A DNA stretch of 64,000 bases, taken from positions 248,001 to 312,000 of the forward strand of contig NZ_JOHY01000001.1 in NCBI RefSeq assembly GCF_000721495.1. Reading direction: 5' to 3'. The notes below the pieces were generated by a model. That model was not told the origin of the DNA. It ran no database searches and saw nothing but the letters and a program-made list of their open reading frames with translations. A program made the position numbers and the translations under genes. The stretch's first letter is position 1. Each line of letters begins with the position of its first letter. This DNA is from Streptomyces sp. NRRL F-5123. GTDB lineage: Bacteria > Actinomycetota > Actinomycetes > Streptomycetales > Streptomycetaceae. Positions 1-10,382 of the stretch are shown here, one piece after another.

Positions 1-1619
1 TGGAGCCAGACCACCAGGCGGGTGTCCGGGTCGTCGAGGTCGACCTCGAAGAGCTCCTGGATGCGGCGGATCCGGTAGCGCAGCGTGTTCTCGTGCACGG
101 CCAGCCGGGCGGCCGCCGGGATCGCCTCGCCGAAGGCGTCCAGATACGCCAGCAGCGACTGGCCGTAGGTGGTGGAGTGCTCCGCGTCGTGCGCGACGAT
201 GCGCTCCACCGGGCCCGGCGGCAGGTCGACCGACGGGGCGCCCCGCTCGGTCAGCTCCATGAGCGTCACCCGGCTGCGCACGTCGGTGACGGTGGCGACG
301 TCCGGCGCCTGCGGATCCCCGGCGAGCGCGCGCAGCACCCGGTCCGCGGTGCGCCGGCCCGCGGGCACCTGGTCCAGCCGGGCGGCGGGCACCCCGATGC
401 CGGCCCGCAGGTCGAGCCCCGCGGTGCGCCGTACGGTGCTCACCACGTTCCCGGCGAACTTCACCACCCGCCGTTCGGCGCCCGGGTCCGTCCGGGTCGG
501 CAGCAGCGCGTACACCAGGCCGCCGGTGGTCGTGCACAGCGCCTGCGGGTGCCACGCCTCGCAGTACAGGCCGACCATGTCGACGATCCGGGCGCCGCCG
601 AGGCCGGGCATCTCCTCCGCCGCCGCCTGCGCGAAGGCCACCACCGTGGTCGAGGTGTCCTCGGCGATGCCCAGCTGTGCGGCCGCCGTACGCCCCGACA
701 CCGCGCCGTCCAGCAGGGACGCCAGCGCCTCGCCGCGGCTCCAGCGGTCCGGGTCGCGGTGGCTGCGGGCCCGCAGCAGGTGCAGCGCGGCGACCTTCGC
801 GGCCTCCTCCAGCGCCGCGGCCGCGCCCTCGCCGAGCGGCGGCACGCCGTCCAGCGCCCAGAGCAGGCCGAGCAGTTGCGGCCCGGCGCGCACCGCGACG
901 GCCAGCCGGTTGATGTGCTGGGTGTCGGGCATGTCGAAGTGCACCGGCCGGTCGGCGCGGATGACGCGCTGGTACTCGTCGAGGTTGGTGGGTCGGTCCG
1001 GGGTCTGCCGGCCGAGGATGCCCTGCCGCCGGATCTCGTCGATCTCCTGGTGCGGAAGGTTGGAGTAGGCCAGCACGTGGCCGAGCGGATCCTCGATCGT
1101 GACGGCCCCGCCGACCTGGTAGGCGATGGCGTTGGCCAGCGAGAACAGGTCGCCGGCGCCGACCGTGGAGTACGTGTCGCGGGCCGGGCCCGACGCGCTC
1201 GTCGCCGCCGTGACCAGGGCGTCGAAGTGCCGCCACGGCATGTCGTCGGGGGCCACCAGCAGCGCGACGCCCGCCGCCCGCGCCGCCGCGCCCGCCGCCG
1301 CGAGGTCGCGGCCGCGGGCCTTGACGACGACGGCGCTGTAGCGCGCGGCACCGGCCTGACGTATCGCGTCGAGGCAGCTCTCCCGGTCCGGGGCGCCGCC
1401 CACCACGAGCAGCACGCCGTCGGCGAGCGGCGGCACCGGCTCGCACAGGTCGTGGATCACCTGGCGGCCGACCACCACGTCCTCACTCTGCGGCGCGCAT
1501 TCGACCTGGAGCACCAGCGGGCCCAGGTGCTCGCGCAGCCTGCGCAGCGTCGTGCCGGTCGGCTCGGCGCGTTCCGACGTGCCGTTGACCTGCGATGCGG
1601 AGGAGGAGGTGCTTGCCAT
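1..1619 (-). CDS. PucR-family transcriptional regulator (3' end cut by window edge)
   Basis: The reading frame starts at ATG 1619 and is still open at position 1, so the C-terminus is lost off the left edge. The last visible residues form the PucR C-terminal helix-turn-helix (AVHENTLRYRIRRIQELF), the DNA-binding end of this family. The rest is the long ligand-sensing and GGDEF-like middle region usual for PucR/CdaR regulators. It is divergent from the peptide importer operon that starts at 1881, with 261 bp between, so it is the natural candidate to control that operon; this is inference from position. About 539 residues are visible, close to full length for the family. The ATG codons at 1627 and 1630 are out of frame, which supports 1619. 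Confidence 0.85.
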   Translation of the reverse strand, partial: MASTSSSASQVNGTSERAEPTGTTLRRLREHLGPLVLQVECAPQSEDVVVGRQVIHDLCEPVPPLADGVLLVVGGAPDRESCLDAIRQAGAARYSAVVVKARGRDLAAAGAAARAAGVALLVAPDDMPWRHFDALVTAATSASGPARDTYSTVGAGDLFSLANAIAYQVGGAVTIEDPLGHVLAYSNLPHQEIDEIRRQGILGRQTPDRPTNLDEYQRVIRADRPVHFDMPDTQHINRLAVAVRAGPQLLGLLWALDGVPPLGEGAAAALEEAAKVAALHLLRARSHRDPDRWSRGEALASLLDGAVSGRTAAAQLGIAEDTSTTVVAFAQAAAEEMPGLGGARIVDMVGLYCEAWHPQALCTTTGGLVYALLPTRTDPGAERRVVKFAGNVVSTVRRTAGLDLRAGIGVPAARLDQVPAGRRTADRVLRALAGDPQAPDVATVTDVRSRVTLMELTERGAPSVDLPPGPVERIVAHDAEHSTTYGQSLLAYLDAFGEAIPAAARLAVHENTLRYRIRRIQELFEVDLDDPDTRLVVWL

Positions 1620-1824
1620 CGGCTCATCATAGGCACCCTCCGCAACCCCCTACCGGCTCTCGGCCCGGTGACGTACGGTAGCCGTCTCCGTGGTGCGGAC
1701 CAGGGTCCGGCGGCCCTCCGGCACGCCCTGCGGAGCGGGGGAGCGGTGCGCGGCCGGCCGGCATGTGCGCCGACACAAAGCAGCAGTGGCGTTTTTGCCC
1801 GGACCGCCAAAGCTGCCGCATCAG

Positions 1825-1837
1825 GACTGGGCCAGTC
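1825..1837. promoter_or_regulatory. 13-bp perfect dyad upstream of the peptide importer operon
   Basis: GACTGG and CCAGTC flank a single G, giving a perfect dyad centred at 1831. It lies 44 bp before the binding-protein start in the PucR/importer divergent region (1620-1880), where an activator or repressor site is expected. The binding protein is unknown; PucR is the positional candidate. I saw no clear -35/-10 pair in this gap. Confidence 0.4.
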
Positions 1838-1880
1838 TTCCGCTCACCCGAAACTCCGACCGCCCCTGGAGGTACCCGAG

Positions 1881-3494
1881 ATGACTCCGCCCCAACCAGG
1901 ACGTGTCAGCCGCAGAACGGCGGTGGCCCTGTGCGTGGCCGGCGCACTCGCCGCCGTGAGCGCGTGCGGCGGGGGCGGCGCCGGGTCCGGCGGGCCGAGC
2001 GCGGCCGGCGGTTCGTACTCCATCGGCGTGCCGAGCTGGTACGTCGCCCACCTCACGCCGGGCAAGGCGGGCTTCAGCGGGGTCGCGCAGGCCATCTGGA
2101 CCCCGCTCACCCAGGTCGGCCCGGACGGCAAGCTGGTGAACGCCGTCGCGCAGTCGGTGCAGTCCACCGACCAGCAGCACTGGACCATCACCCTCAAGCA
2201 GGGATGGAAGTTCCAGAACGGCGAGCCCGTCACCGCGCAGTCCTTCGCCGACTCCTGGAACGCCGCCGCCTACGCCCCCAACACCATGTCCAACGGCTAC
2301 CTCTTCGCGAACTTCGAGGGCTATGCCGCACTCAACCCCACCAGCGGCAAGCCCGCCACCGACACCATGTCCGGGGTGCAGGTGACCGGCCCGGACACCC
2401 TCAAGGTGACGCTGGTCAAGCCGCTGTCGATGTTCCCCTACGTGCTCGCCGGCACCGCCTTCGCCCCGATGCCCAAGGCCGCCTTCAAGGACCTCGCCGC
2501 CTACGACCGGCTCCCGATCGGCAACGGCCCCTACCAGGTGGCCGCGCCCGGGATGTCGCCCGGCAGCCAGCAGATCACCCTCAAGCGCTTCGACGGCTAC
2601 GCGGGCGCCAAGGGCAACGCGGCGCAGATCACCGTCAAGGCCTACCAGACCGACTCCACCGCCTTCACCAGCTTCCGCTCCGGCGCCGTCGACATCGCCA
2701 CCGCGAGCGGCAACGACCTGTCGACCGCGAGCCGGACGTACAGCTCGCAGCTGGTCACCTCGCCCACCGCGGCCGTGGTCTTCCTGGGCTTCCCGCTGTG
2801 GGACAAGCGCTTCTCCGACATCCGGGTACGGCAGGCGTTCTCGCTCGCCGTGGACCGCCAGGCCATCGTGAAGTCGCTGCTCCAGGGCCACGCCCGGACC
2901 GCCGCGGGCGTCGCCCCCGACGTCATCGCGGGCGGCGGCGGCTCGGACTGCACCGCCTGCGGCTACGACCCGGCCAAGGCCCGCGAGCTGCTGGCCGCGG
3001 CGGGCGGCTGGCACGGCCCGCTCACCTTGTGGACCAAGCAGGAACCGGACTACCAGAACGTCCTGGAAGCGATCGTCAACCAGCTTCGCACCAACCTCGG
3101 CATCACCTCGGTCTCGATGAAGGCGCAGCCCACCGACCAGATCTACCCCAACCTGCTCGCGCACAAGACGACCGGCCCGTTCCTGCTCTACAACGGCGCG
3201 GCCTACCCGACCGTCTACTCGCAGGCCGACCAGCTCTTCGGCGAGGCCTCCGGCACCAACGTCACCGGCTACAAGAGCCCCGCCTTCAGTGCCGGGATGA
3301 ACCAGGCCGCCGCGGCGAGCACCGCCGAGGAAGGCGTGAAGCTCGCCCAGCAGGCGACCACGACGGCGATGGCCGACCTGCCCCTCGCGCCGCTCTACTA
3401 CCCGGTCAGCGGCGCCGTCCACGCCAAGAACCTGTCCGGCGTGCGGCTGGGCTACCTCGGCGACGTCGACCTGTCCTCGGTCACCGTCCGATGA
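1881..3494 (+). CDS. ABC transporter substrate-binding lipoprotein (oligopeptide/dipeptide, SBP family 5)
   Basis: This is the extracellular ligand-binding lipoprotein of a peptide-type ABC importer, 537 aa. ATG 1881 is chosen because GGAGGT sits 7 bp upstream; the frame is open far upstream but that stretch does not look like protein. Residues 1-29 form a lipoprotein signal: arginines, a hydrophobic core, and lipobox VSAC with Cys29. A Gly/Ser linker follows, then a family 5 (DppA/OppA) fold with a central IRVRQAFSLAVDRQAI segment typical of the family. It is the first gene of a five-gene operon with both permeases and both ATPases, so the transporter is complete. The ligand (di-/oligopeptide, nickel or a sugar) cannot be told from sequence. 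Confidence 0.9.
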   Translation: MTPPQPGRVSRRTAVALCVAGALAAVSACGGGGAGSGGPSAAGGSYSIGVPSWYVAHLTPGKAGFSGVAQAIWTPLTQVGPDGKLVNAVAQSVQSTDQQHWTITLKQGWKFQNGEPVTAQSFADSWNAAAYAPNTMSNGYLFANFEGYAALNPTSGKPATDTMSGVQVTGPDTLKVTLVKPLSMFPYVLAGTAFAPMPKAAFKDLAAYDRLPIGNGPYQVAAPGMSPGSQQITLKRFDGYAGAKGNAAQITVKAYQTDSTAFTSFRSGAVDIATASGNDLSTASRTYSSQLVTSPTAAVVFLGFPLWDKRFSDIRVRQAFSLAVDRQAIVKSLLQGHARTAAGVAPDVIAGGGGSDCTACGYDPAKARELLAAAGGWHGPLTLWTKQEPDYQNVLEAIVNQLRTNLGITSVSMKAQPTDQIYPNLLAHKTTGPFLLYNGAAYPTVYSQADQLFGEASGTNVTGYKSPAFSAGMNQAAAASTAEEGVKLAQQATTTAMADLPLAPLYYPVSGAVHAKNLSGVRLGYLGDVDLSSVTVR

Positions 3495-3530
3495 GCCCGG
3501 CCGGCCGCGCCGCCCACCGAGGAGGCCCGT

Positions 3531-4460
3531 GTGGGTAGCTACGTCCTGCGCCGGGTCCTGATGATGATCCCGGTGCTGATCGGCACCACCTTCGTCATCT
3601 ACGCCGCCGTCTACGCCCTGCCCGGCGACCCCGTCCAGGCGCTGGCCGGCCCCGATCACGTCGTCAGCCCGGCGACGGCGGCGGCGATCCGGGAGCACTA
3701 CCACCTCGGCGACCCGCTCCTCGTCCAGTACTGGCACTACGTCACCGGTCTCGCCCACGGCGACTTCGGCATCGACCTCAACGACACCCAGGTCTCCGCC
3801 GTCATCTCCGCGAGCTGGCCGGTGACGGTCAAACTCGCCCTGCTCACCTGGGTGATCGAGGCCGTCGCCGGGATCGCGCTGGGCTGCCTGGCCGCCCTGC
3901 GGGCCGGCCGCGCGGCCGACCTCGCGGTGCTCGGCGGCTCCAGCCTGGTCCTGGGCGTGCCGTACTTCATCACCGCCTACGTCGCCCAGATCTGGCTCGG
4001 CGTCAAGCTCGGCTGGCTCCCCGTCTCCGGCATCGACGACGGCTGGCCGCTGAGCTACCTGGTGCCGGCGCTGTGCCTGGCGCTGCTCGGGGTGCCGGAG
4101 ATCTCCCGGCTGACCCGGGCCAGCATCCTGGAGAACCTGGGCGCCGACTTCGTCGACACCGCCACCGCCAAGGGCCTCGGCCGCACCCGCGTCCTGCTCC
4201 GGCACGTGCTGCGCACCTCGCTCGTCCCCGTGGTGTCGATGCTCGGCACCAACCTGGGCTACCTGCTGTCCGGCACGATCCTCATCGAGGGCATCTTCAA
4301 CCTGCCGGGCCTCGGCTACCAGGTCTTCCAGGGCGTGCAGCAGCACGACGGCCCCACCGTCGTCGGTATCAGCACGCTGCTCGTGCTGGTCTTCCTCCTT
4401 GTCAACCTGGTCGTGGACCTGCTCTACGGCGTACTCGACCCGAGGATCCGCCTTGACTAG
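3531..4460 (+). CDS. Peptide ABC transporter permease, DppB/OppB type
   Basis: Inner-membrane permease subunit, 309 aa, the usual DppB length. It starts at GTG 3531 with GGAGG at 3521-3525. The N-terminal membrane helix (LRRVLMMIPVLIGTTFVIY) and the segment ALPGDPVQALAG match the DppB pattern. Further helices follow, and the cytoplasmic coupling loop with EAA-like sequence (DFVDTATAKGLG) lies in the second half. It pairs with the next gene, whose start lies inside this gene's last codons, so the two are translationally coupled. Confidence 0.92.
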   Translation: MGSYVLRRVLMMIPVLIGTTFVIYAAVYALPGDPVQALAGPDHVVSPATAAAIREHYHLGDPLLVQYWHYVTGLAHGDFGIDLNDTQVSAVISASWPVTVKLALLTWVIEAVAGIALGCLAALRAGRAADLAVLGGSSLVLGVPYFITAYVAQIWLGVKLGWLPVSGIDDGWPLSYLVPALCLALLGVPEISRLTRASILENLGADFVDTATAKGLGRTRVLLRHVLRTSLVPVVSMLGTNLGYLLSGTILIEGIFNLPGLGYQVFQGVQQHDGPTVVGISTLLVLVFLLVNLVVDLLYGVLDPRIRLD

Positions 4461-5367
4461 CGCCCTGCGGAAAACCGCTCCCGCGGGCCCCGGCAGCTCT
4501 GCCGAGCCCGCCGTCCGGCCCGCGGAACGCGGCACCCTGCACCGCCTGCTGCGCCGCCCCCGCTTCGTCCTGCCGCTGGCCCTGGTGCTGCTGCTGTGCG
4601 CGATGGCGGCCGTCCCGCAGGCCTTCGCCGGCTGGTTCGGGCACGGCGACCCGCACCAGTGCTCGCTGGAGCACAGCGGCCAGGGCCCCACCTCGGGCCA
4701 CCCCTTCGGCTACGACGTGCAGGGCTGCGACCTCTACAGCAACGTCGTGCACGGCGCCCGCGACTCGATCAGCATCGGGCTGCTGACCACCGTGCTCACC
4801 CTGGCCGTCGCCGTCGTCCTGGGCTCGCTCGCCGGCTACTTCGGGGGCGTCACCGACATGCTCGTCAGCCGGCTGATGGATGTCTTCTTCGGCTTCCCCA
4901 TGCTGGTCGGGATGATCGTGGTGCTGGAGACCTTCAGCGTGCACAGCATCCTGAGCGTGTCGCTGGTGCTCGCGCTGTTCTCCTGGCCGGTCCTCACCCG
5001 CATCATGCGCTCGTCGGTGCTCGCGGTCCGCGGACTGGACTACGTCACCGCGGCCCGCGAGCTGGGCGCCGGGCCGCTGCGCATCCTGCTGCGGCACGCC
5101 GTCCCGAACGCGATCATGCCGGTGGCCGTGCTCACCAGCATCAACATCGGCGGGGTGATCACCGCCGAGGCGGCGCTGACCTTCCTCGGCGTCGGCCTGA
5201 CCGCCCCCGCCATCTCCTGGGGCGTCCAGCTCAACACCGCGCAGCAGTACTTCACCGTCCACCCGGGCCTGCTGCTCTTCCCCGCCCTCTTCCTGTCCCT
5301 GGCCGTGCTCGGCTTCGTCCTGCTGGGCGACTGCCTGCGCGACGCGTTCGACCCGAGGCTGCGATGA
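4453..5367 (+). CDS. Peptide ABC transporter permease, DppC/OppC type
   Basis: Second permease subunit, 304 aa. I place the start at TTG 4453, which overlaps the end of the upstream gene by 8 bp and has GAGG at 4442-4445. The next upstream candidate, 4399, would add residues that are only a shadow of the upstream gene. A first membrane helix sits near residues 35-55, then an extracellular loop with several cysteines, and the BPD_transp_1 domain with EAA-like loop (DYVTAARELGAGPLRILLRH) in the second half. It ends in an ATGA overlap with the first ATPase. The TTG start is inferred from spacing only. Confidence 0.88.
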   Translation: MTSALRKTAPAGPGSSAEPAVRPAERGTLHRLLRRPRFVLPLALVLLLCAMAAVPQAFAGWFGHGDPHQCSLEHSGQGPTSGHPFGYDVQGCDLYSNVVHGARDSISIGLLTTVLTLAVAVVLGSLAGYFGGVTDMLVSRLMDVFFGFPMLVGMIVVLETFSVHSILSVSLVLALFSWPVLTRIMRSSVLAVRGLDYVTAARELGAGPLRILLRHAVPNAIMPVAVLTSINIGGVITAEAALTFLGVGLTAPAISWGVQLNTAQQYFTVHPGLLLFPALFLSLAVLGFVLLGDCLRDAFDPRLR

Positions 5368-6419
5368 CCACCACCCAGGGGGCGCCCGCCGCCCGACCGC
5401 ACCCGCTGGCCCGCTTCCCCGGCTACGACCCCGCAGCGCCCCCGCTGGAGGTCAGCGGCCTGCGGGTCGCCTTCGCCGGCCGGGACGGCCGCCCCGGCAG
5501 CGGCCACACCGTCGTCGACGGCGTCGGCTACCGAACCGAACCGGGCCGGACCCTCGCCGTCGTGGGGGAGTCCGGCTGCGGCAAGAGCCTGACCGCCCGC
5601 GCCGTCATGGGCATCCTGCCGCCCGGCGCCGCCGTCACCGGCGGATCGGTACGGCTGCACGGCATCGACCTGCTGGGCCTCGACGACCGCGCGCTGCGGC
5701 AGATCCGCGGCCGGCACATCGCCATGGTCTTCCAGGACGCGCTGTCCGCGCTCAACCCGGTGCTGCCGGTGGGCTTCCAGATCGCCGAGGTCTTCCGCGC
5801 CCACCGCGGCCTGAACCGCCGCGCGGCCGCCCGCGCCGCCGTGGAGATGCTCGACAAGGTCCGCATCCCCGACGCCGCCCGCCGCGCCGCGCACTACCCG
5901 CACCAGTTCTCCGGCGGCATGCGCCAGCGGGTGATGATCGCGATGGCGCTCGCCCTCACCCCCGAGGTGCTGATCGCCGACGAGCCCACCACCGCGCTGG
6001 ACGTCACCGTGCAGGCACAGGTCCTGGAGCTGCTCGCCGACCTCCAGGCCGAGCACGCCATCAGCCTGGTGCTGATCAGCCACGACATGGGCATCGTCGC
6101 CAACGCCGCCGACCGCGTCGTGGTGATGTACGCCGGGCGCGTCGCCGAACAGGCGCCCGCCGCCGAGCTGTACGGCAGCCCCGCGCACCCGTACACCCGC
6201 GCGCTGCTGGACGCGATACCCCGCCGCGGCTCCCGCGGCCGGCCGCTCGCCGTCCTCCAGGGATCGCCCCCGGACCCGGCCGCACCGCCGGAGGGCTGCG
6301 CCTTCCGCCCGCGCTGCGCGTACGCCGCCGGGGACTGCGCCACCGCGCCGCCGCCGCACCCGGTCGCCCCGCGGCACACCAGCGCCTGCCACCACTGGAA
6401 GGAGGTGGCCGGGCGATGA
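5364..6419 (+). CDS. Peptide ABC transporter ATPase, DppD/OppD type
   Basis: ATP-hydrolysing subunit, 351 aa. Start ATG 5364 overlaps the upstream stop (ATGA). Motifs are complete: Walker A GESGCGKS, signature FSGGMRQR, Walker [13 protein letters not shown] and the switch histidine in LISHDMG. The C-terminal oligopeptide-type extension carries the usual cysteines ([14 protein letters not shown], then CHHW), which in homologues bind an iron-sulfur cluster; that role is family knowledge. It overlaps the second ATPase by ATGA, so the two partners should be made in equal amounts. Confidence 0.93.
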   Translation: MTTTQGAPAARPHPLARFPGYDPAAPPLEVSGLRVAFAGRDGRPGSGHTVVDGVGYRTEPGRTLAVVGESGCGKSLTARAVMGILPPGAAVTGGSVRLHGIDLLGLDDRALRQIRGRHIAMVFQDALSALNPVLPVGFQIAEVFRAHRGLNRRAAARAAVEMLDKVRIPDAARRAAHYPHQFSGGMRQRVMIAMALALTPEVLIADEPTTALDVTVQAQVLELLADLQAEHAISLVLISHDMGIVANAADRVVVMYAGRVAEQAPAAELYGSPAHPYTRALLDAIPRRGSRGRPLAVLQGSPPDPAAPPEGCAFRPRCAYAAGDCATAPPPHPVAPRHTSACHHWKEVAGR

Positions 6420-7438
6420 CCGGTGCACCGCTGATCCTCGAAGTCCGCGACCTCGTCAAGCACGTCCCCGTCGGCGGCGGGCTGCTGCGCCGCACCCGGG
6501 GCCGGGTCACGACCGTCGACGGGGTGAACCTGGAGCTGCGCCGCGGCGAGACGCTGGGCCTGGTCGGCGAGTCCGGCTGCGGCAAGTCCAGCCTGGCCCG
6601 GCTGCTCACCGCCGTCGACCGGCCCACCTCCGGCGAGATCCACCTTCTCGGTGAGCGGTTCGACCGGCTGCGCGGCAGCCGGCTGCGGGCCGCCCGGCGG
6701 CACATCAAGCTCGTCTTCCAGGACCCCTACGCCTCCCTCGATCCGCGGATGACCGTCGAGGCCATCGTCCGCGAGCCGTTCCTGATCCACCGGGACGCCG
6801 CCCCGCGCGCCGACCACCGGCGGCTGGTCGGCGAGCTGCTGGAACTCGTCGGCCTCAACCCCGACCACGCCCGCCGCTACCCGCACCAGTTCTCCGGCGG
6901 CCAGCGGCAGCGCATCGCCATCGCCCGCGCGCTCGCGCTGCGCCCGGAGATCCTGGTGTGCGACGAGCCGGTCTCGGCCCTCGACGTGTCCGTGCAGGCC
7001 CAGATCGTGAACCTCTTCACCTCGCTGCAGCGTGAACTGGGCATCGCCTACGTCTTCATCGCGCACGACCTGTCGGTCGTCGAGCACATGGCCGACCGGG
7101 TCGCCGTCATGTACCTCGGCAAGATCGTCGAGGAGGGCGCCGCCGAGGACGTCTACGACCGCCCCCGGCACCCCTACACCGAGGCGCTGCTGTCCGCGGT
7201 GCCCGACCCCGTACCCGACCCGGAGCGCGCACGGAACCGGGTGCGCCTGCAGGGCGACGTGCCGAGCCCGCTCGACCCGCCCGCCGGCTGCCGCTTCCAC
7301 ACCCGCTGCCCGCAGGCGGCCGCCGAGTGCGCCACCGCCGAACCCCTGCTGCGCGCCGGCGCCGCGGCCGGCGGCCACGCAGCCGCCTGCCACTTCCCGC
7401 TGCTGCCGGCGCCGACCGGCGGCAGCAGCGGGAAGTGA
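6416..7438 (+). CDS. Peptide ABC transporter ATPase, DppF/OppF type
   Basis: Second ATPase of the importer, 340 aa, last gene of the operon. Walker [10 protein letters not shown], signature FSGGQRQR, Walker [13 protein letters not shown] and switch HDLSVVEH are all present. The C-terminal cysteine segment ([14 protein letters not shown]) matches the OppF-type extension. Its final codons lie inside one arm of a long inverted repeat that forms the transcription terminator shared with the convergent LAL gene; only 7 bp separate the two stop codons. Confidence 0.93.
   Translation: MTGAPLILEVRDLVKHVPVGGGLLRRTRGRVTTVDGVNLELRRGETLGLVGESGCGKSSLARLLTAVDRPTSGEIHLLGERFDRLRGSRLRAARRHIKLVFQDPYASLDPRMTVEAIVREPFLIHRDAAPRADHRRLVGELLELVGLNPDHARRYPHQFSGGQRQRIAIARALALRPEILVCDEPVSALDVSVQAQIVNLFTSLQRELGIAYVFIAHDLSVVEHMADRVAVMYLGKIVEEGAAEDVYDRPRHPYTEALLSAVPDPVPDPERARNRVRLQGDVPSPLDPPAGCRFHTRCPQAAAECATAEPLLRAGAAAGGHAAACHFPLLPAPTGGSSGK
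7391..7437. terminator. Long perfect inverted repeat at the dppF-like/LAL convergent junction
   Basis: Arm CACTTCCCGCTGCTGCC (7391-7407) pairs perfectly with 7421-7437, and one further G-C pair makes 18 bp around an 11-nt loop. It lies within the last codons of the importer operon and 8 bp short of the convergent LAL stop, so it can act as a bidirectional intrinsic terminator. The terminator role is inferred; there is no long U-tract, as is usual in this group. Confidence 0.75.
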
Positions 7439-7445
7439 CCGGGCG

Positions 7446-10382
7446 TCAGCCGCCGGGCCTGCGCTCCCACCGCTCGGTCCGCGCGACCAGCCGCGCGAGT
7501 CCGGTGTGGTCGCAGCCTGCCTTGACGTATATCTCCGACAGCATCCGCGTCACCGCGGGCTCGGTGGAGCCCAGCGCCGCCGCGATCCGCGCGTTGGTCC
7601 AGCCCGTGGACGCCCACTCGGCGACCCTGCGCTCCTGGAGGGTCAGCGACGCGGCCTCCGTGCTGCGCGGCTGGAGCGGCCACAGCCCCGTCGCGTCCAG
7701 CTCCTCGCGGGACCGTCCGGCCAGTGCGTCGGCCCCGCACTGCACCGCGCTCTCCAGGGCCCGGTGCAGCTGCTCGGCGGCCTCCTGCGGCTGGCCGGTA
7801 CGGCGCAGCGCGACCCCGTGGTCGAACAGCGCCCGCGCCAGGTCGTAACCCGACGGCGAGCGCTCCAGGTGGGCGACAGCTTCGGCCAGCACCGCGGCGC
7901 GCCGCTGCAGCGGGGTGACGGCGGCCTGGGCGTGCAGCGCCTGCCCGATCGCCGACTGGGTACCGAACCGGCGGGCCCTGGCCAGCCCCTCCTCGGCGAC
8001 CGCCGCCGCCCGTACCGGGTCCGACGGCTCGATCGCCCGGGCCAGGTTCAGCTGCCACGGGCACCACGCCGGATTGCGCATCCCGCGCGCGTCCAGCCGC
8101 TCCCCGGCCCGGGTGAGCTGCCACTCGGCCTCGCGGTTGCGGCCCAGCGCGAGCAGCAGCTCGCCGTGGACGGTCTGCGAGTCGGGGTAGACGACCGCGC
8201 TCGGCGTGATCTCGCCGTAGCGGTACGACGCGGCCAGCTCCTGCGCCTCGGCGGTCCGGCCGCGGGCGAGCAGGATCTCGATGAGGATGCCGACCGCGAA
8301 GTACTGCGCGGGCACCTGGTGGCCGACCCGGTCGGCGATCCGCAGCCCGTCGCGGACCATGGACTCCGCGGTGCCCAGCCGGCCGCGCCGGTAGCGGATG
8401 TAGCCGAGCAGCGTGCAGCCGAACGACAGGTGCGCGCCGCGCCAGCCGCGGTCCTGGCACTCCACGATGCCCTGGCTGAACAGCTCCTCGGCCCGCCCCG
8501 GCTGGTCGCAGTACATGAAGGTGAGCGCCACCAGCACCGGCACCTCGAAGCCCCAGCGCTCGTCGGTCCACGACAGCCCCTCGCCGAGCGCCTGCTCGGC
8601 CCAGTGCAGCGCGGTCGGCGCGGGCTCGCCGCGCACCATCGCGTCCCACGCGCGCAGGCCCAGGATGTAGCGCTCGGCCAGGCCGCGGCCGCTGAGGTGG
8701 TCGGCCAGCCGGCTGAGCTTGCGGGAGCGGGCGGCGGAGTCCCGCTCGTCGGCCCGGAAGGCGTTCCACATGAACTGCTCGGCCTGCATGTGCAGCCGGG
8801 TCTTGGCGTCGGTGGTCCAGCGCGCGGCCTCCGCGACGGTCTCGGCCGCCTCCGCCATCCGGTCGGAGTGCCCGAGCGCCTGCGCCAGCCGGTAGACGAT
8901 CGCCTCCTTCAGCTCGGGCGAGAGCACCGGCTCGTCGAGCGCGGCCCGCAGGTGGTTGACGGTGATCGCGGGCTCCGTCAGCAGCGCCGAGCAGCCCAGG
9001 TCGTACAGCACCTGCGCGCGGTCCTCCATGGCGGGCGGCTCGCGCAGCGCCCGTGCCAGGCAGCGCCGCGCGGCGTCCGGGGCACCGGCCCTGCGGTACT
9101 CGCGGGCCGCCTCCGACAGCTGCTGCACCACCCATGGATCGCTCTCCGGATGGGTCTCCAGCAGATGCCGGGCGGTCGCGGTGACGCCGAGGCCCGCCTG
9201 CGCCACGACCGCGGCGGCCTGGCCGTGCATGGCGACCCGGAAGGCCGCCGGGATCGCCCGGTAGACGGCGGTCGCCACCAGCGGGTGGAAGAACTCCAGC
9301 CGGCCGCCCTCCGCGTCGTGCCCCTGGCGCGCCGGATCGGCGAGGATACGGGCCTCGCGCAGCTTCGCGACCGCGTCCGCGGACTCCGTCTCGCCGAGCC
9401 CGCCGACGCTCGCGGCACGGCTGCGGGACGCGTCGGCGCCCAGCACCGCGGCGCTCCACGCGAAGCGGACGACCGAGGTGCCCATCTTCTCCAGCCGCTC
9501 GACGAGCCCGCCGCCCTTGACCGCGGACGCCATCTCGCGCAGCTCCGGCATGTGCACCGACTGCGGCTTGAGCCCGCGGTCGGCGACGCGGGCGGCCAGC
9601 TCCACGGCCTCGAAGGGGTTGCCGCCGGTGACTGCCCAGGTCTCGCGGCAGAACGCCTCGTCGGCGTCCTCGCCCAGGGTGTCCCTGACGATGCGTCCGA
9701 CGGCGCCCGGCGTCAGCGGCGCCAGGTCCAGGGTGCGCGATCCGTGCCGTTCGGCCAGCCGGCCGAACGCGGCGGCGTCGTGCGGGAGTTCGTCGGGCCG
9801 GTAGGCCACCACCAGGAGCAGCGGCAGCTCGGTGACGCGCGGCGCGAAACCGGTCAGCCAGGCCAGCGACTCGGCGTCGGCCCAGTGCGCGTCGTCCAGC
9901 AGCAGCACCATCGGGGCGTGCTGCACGGCGAACCGGGTGACGATCCAGTCGAGCCCGTCGCGCACGCCCTGCGGGTCGGGCGCGACGTCGACCGCCCCGG
10001 CGACCAGGCCCACGGCCGGGGCGACGATGTCGTACCAGCTGCCCAGCGTCTCGCGGTGCTCGGCCTCCGTCGCGGTCGCCAGCAGCGGCTGCAGCAGATG
10101 GCGTACGACCTGGAAGGCCGCGCCCTGCTCGTGCTCGCCGCCGCGTGCGGACAGCACCGTGCAGCCGCGTGCCGAGGCCCGCCTGCGCACCTCGGCGAGC
10201 AGCGTCGTCTTGCCCAGCCCCGCGGGCCCGGCGAAGGCCAGTAAGCCTCCGGTGCCCGCTGCTTCGGCGCCCTGCGCGGTGCCGGTCAGATCGGACAGCA
10301 GGCTCTCCAGCGCGGCGGTCTCCGCCTCACGTTCGAGCAGCAGCCGCCGCGACCGTCCCGGCCGGTCCCCTCGGAATGCCAT
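7446..10382 (-). CDS. LAL-type LuxR-family regulator with AAA ATPase domain (contains a TTA codon)
   Basis: Large ATP-binding regulator of the LuxR family (LAL), 978 aa. Walker A ([10 protein letters not shown], residues 51-60) and Walker B ([11 protein letters not shown], about 159-169) lie in the N-terminal ATPase. A long helical, TPR-like middle follows. The C-terminal LuxR helix-turn-helix contains [17 protein letters not shown] and NARIAAALG. Leu47, just before the Walker A loop, is encoded by TTA (10244-10242), so translation should depend on the bldA tRNA. It is divergent from the terpene synthase at 10741 and is the obvious candidate to control it. LAL proteins often activate secondary-metabolite genes; the link here is inference. 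Confidence 0.92.
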   Translation of the reverse strand: MAFRGDRPGRSRRLLLEREAETAALESLLSDLTGTAQGAEAAGTGGLLAFAGPAGLGKTTLLAEVRRRASARGCTVLSARGGEHEQGAAFQVVRHLLQPLLATATEAEHRETLGSWYDIVAPAVGLVAGAVDVAPDPQGVRDGLDWIVTRFAVQHAPMVLLLDDAHWADAESLAWLTGFAPRVTELPLLLVVAYRPDELPHDAAAFGRLAERHGSRTLDLAPLTPGAVGRIVRDTLGEDADEAFCRETWAVTGGNPFEAVELAARVADRGLKPQSVHMPELREMASAVKGGGLVERLEKMGTSVVRFAWSAAVLGADASRSRAASVGGLGETESADAVAKLREARILADPARQGHDAEGGRLEFFHPLVATAVYRAIPAAFRVAMHGQAAAVVAQAGLGVTATARHLLETHPESDPWVVQQLSEAAREYRRAGAPDAARRCLARALREPPAMEDRAQVLYDLGCSALLTEPAITVNHLRAALDEPVLSPELKEAIVYRLAQALGHSDRMAEAAETVAEAARWTTDAKTRLHMQAEQFMWNAFRADERDSAARSRKLSRLADHLSGRGLAERYILGLRAWDAMVRGEPAPTALHWAEQALGEGLSWTDERWGFEVPVLVALTFMYCDQPGRAEELFSQGIVECQDRGWRGAHLSFGCTLLGYIRYRRGRLGTAESMVRDGLRIADRVGHQVPAQYFAVGILIEILLARGRTAEAQELAASYRYGEITPSAVVYPDSQTVHGELLLALGRNREAEWQLTRAGERLDARGMRNPAWCPWQLNLARAIEPSDPVRAAAVAEEGLARARRFGTQSAIGQALHAQAAVTPLQRRAAVLAEAVAHLERSPSGYDLARALFDHGVALRRTGQPQEAAEQLHRALESAVQCGADALAGRSREELDATGLWPLQPRSTEAASLTLQERRVAEWASTGWTNARIAAALGSTEPAVTRMLSEIYVKAGCDHTGLARLVARTERWERRPGG

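Noticed and set aside
93..1880. Long open frame upstream of the importer binding protein, suggesting a much larger protein
   Set aside because: The translation is Arg/Gly/Ala shadow sequence antisense to the PucR gene; the lipoprotein signal and RBS place the true start at 1881.
4399..4452. Start of the DppC-like permease at 4399
   Set aside because: It lies deep in the DppB-like gene, the extra residues are a shadow, and there is no RBS; TTG 4453 with GAGG fits better.
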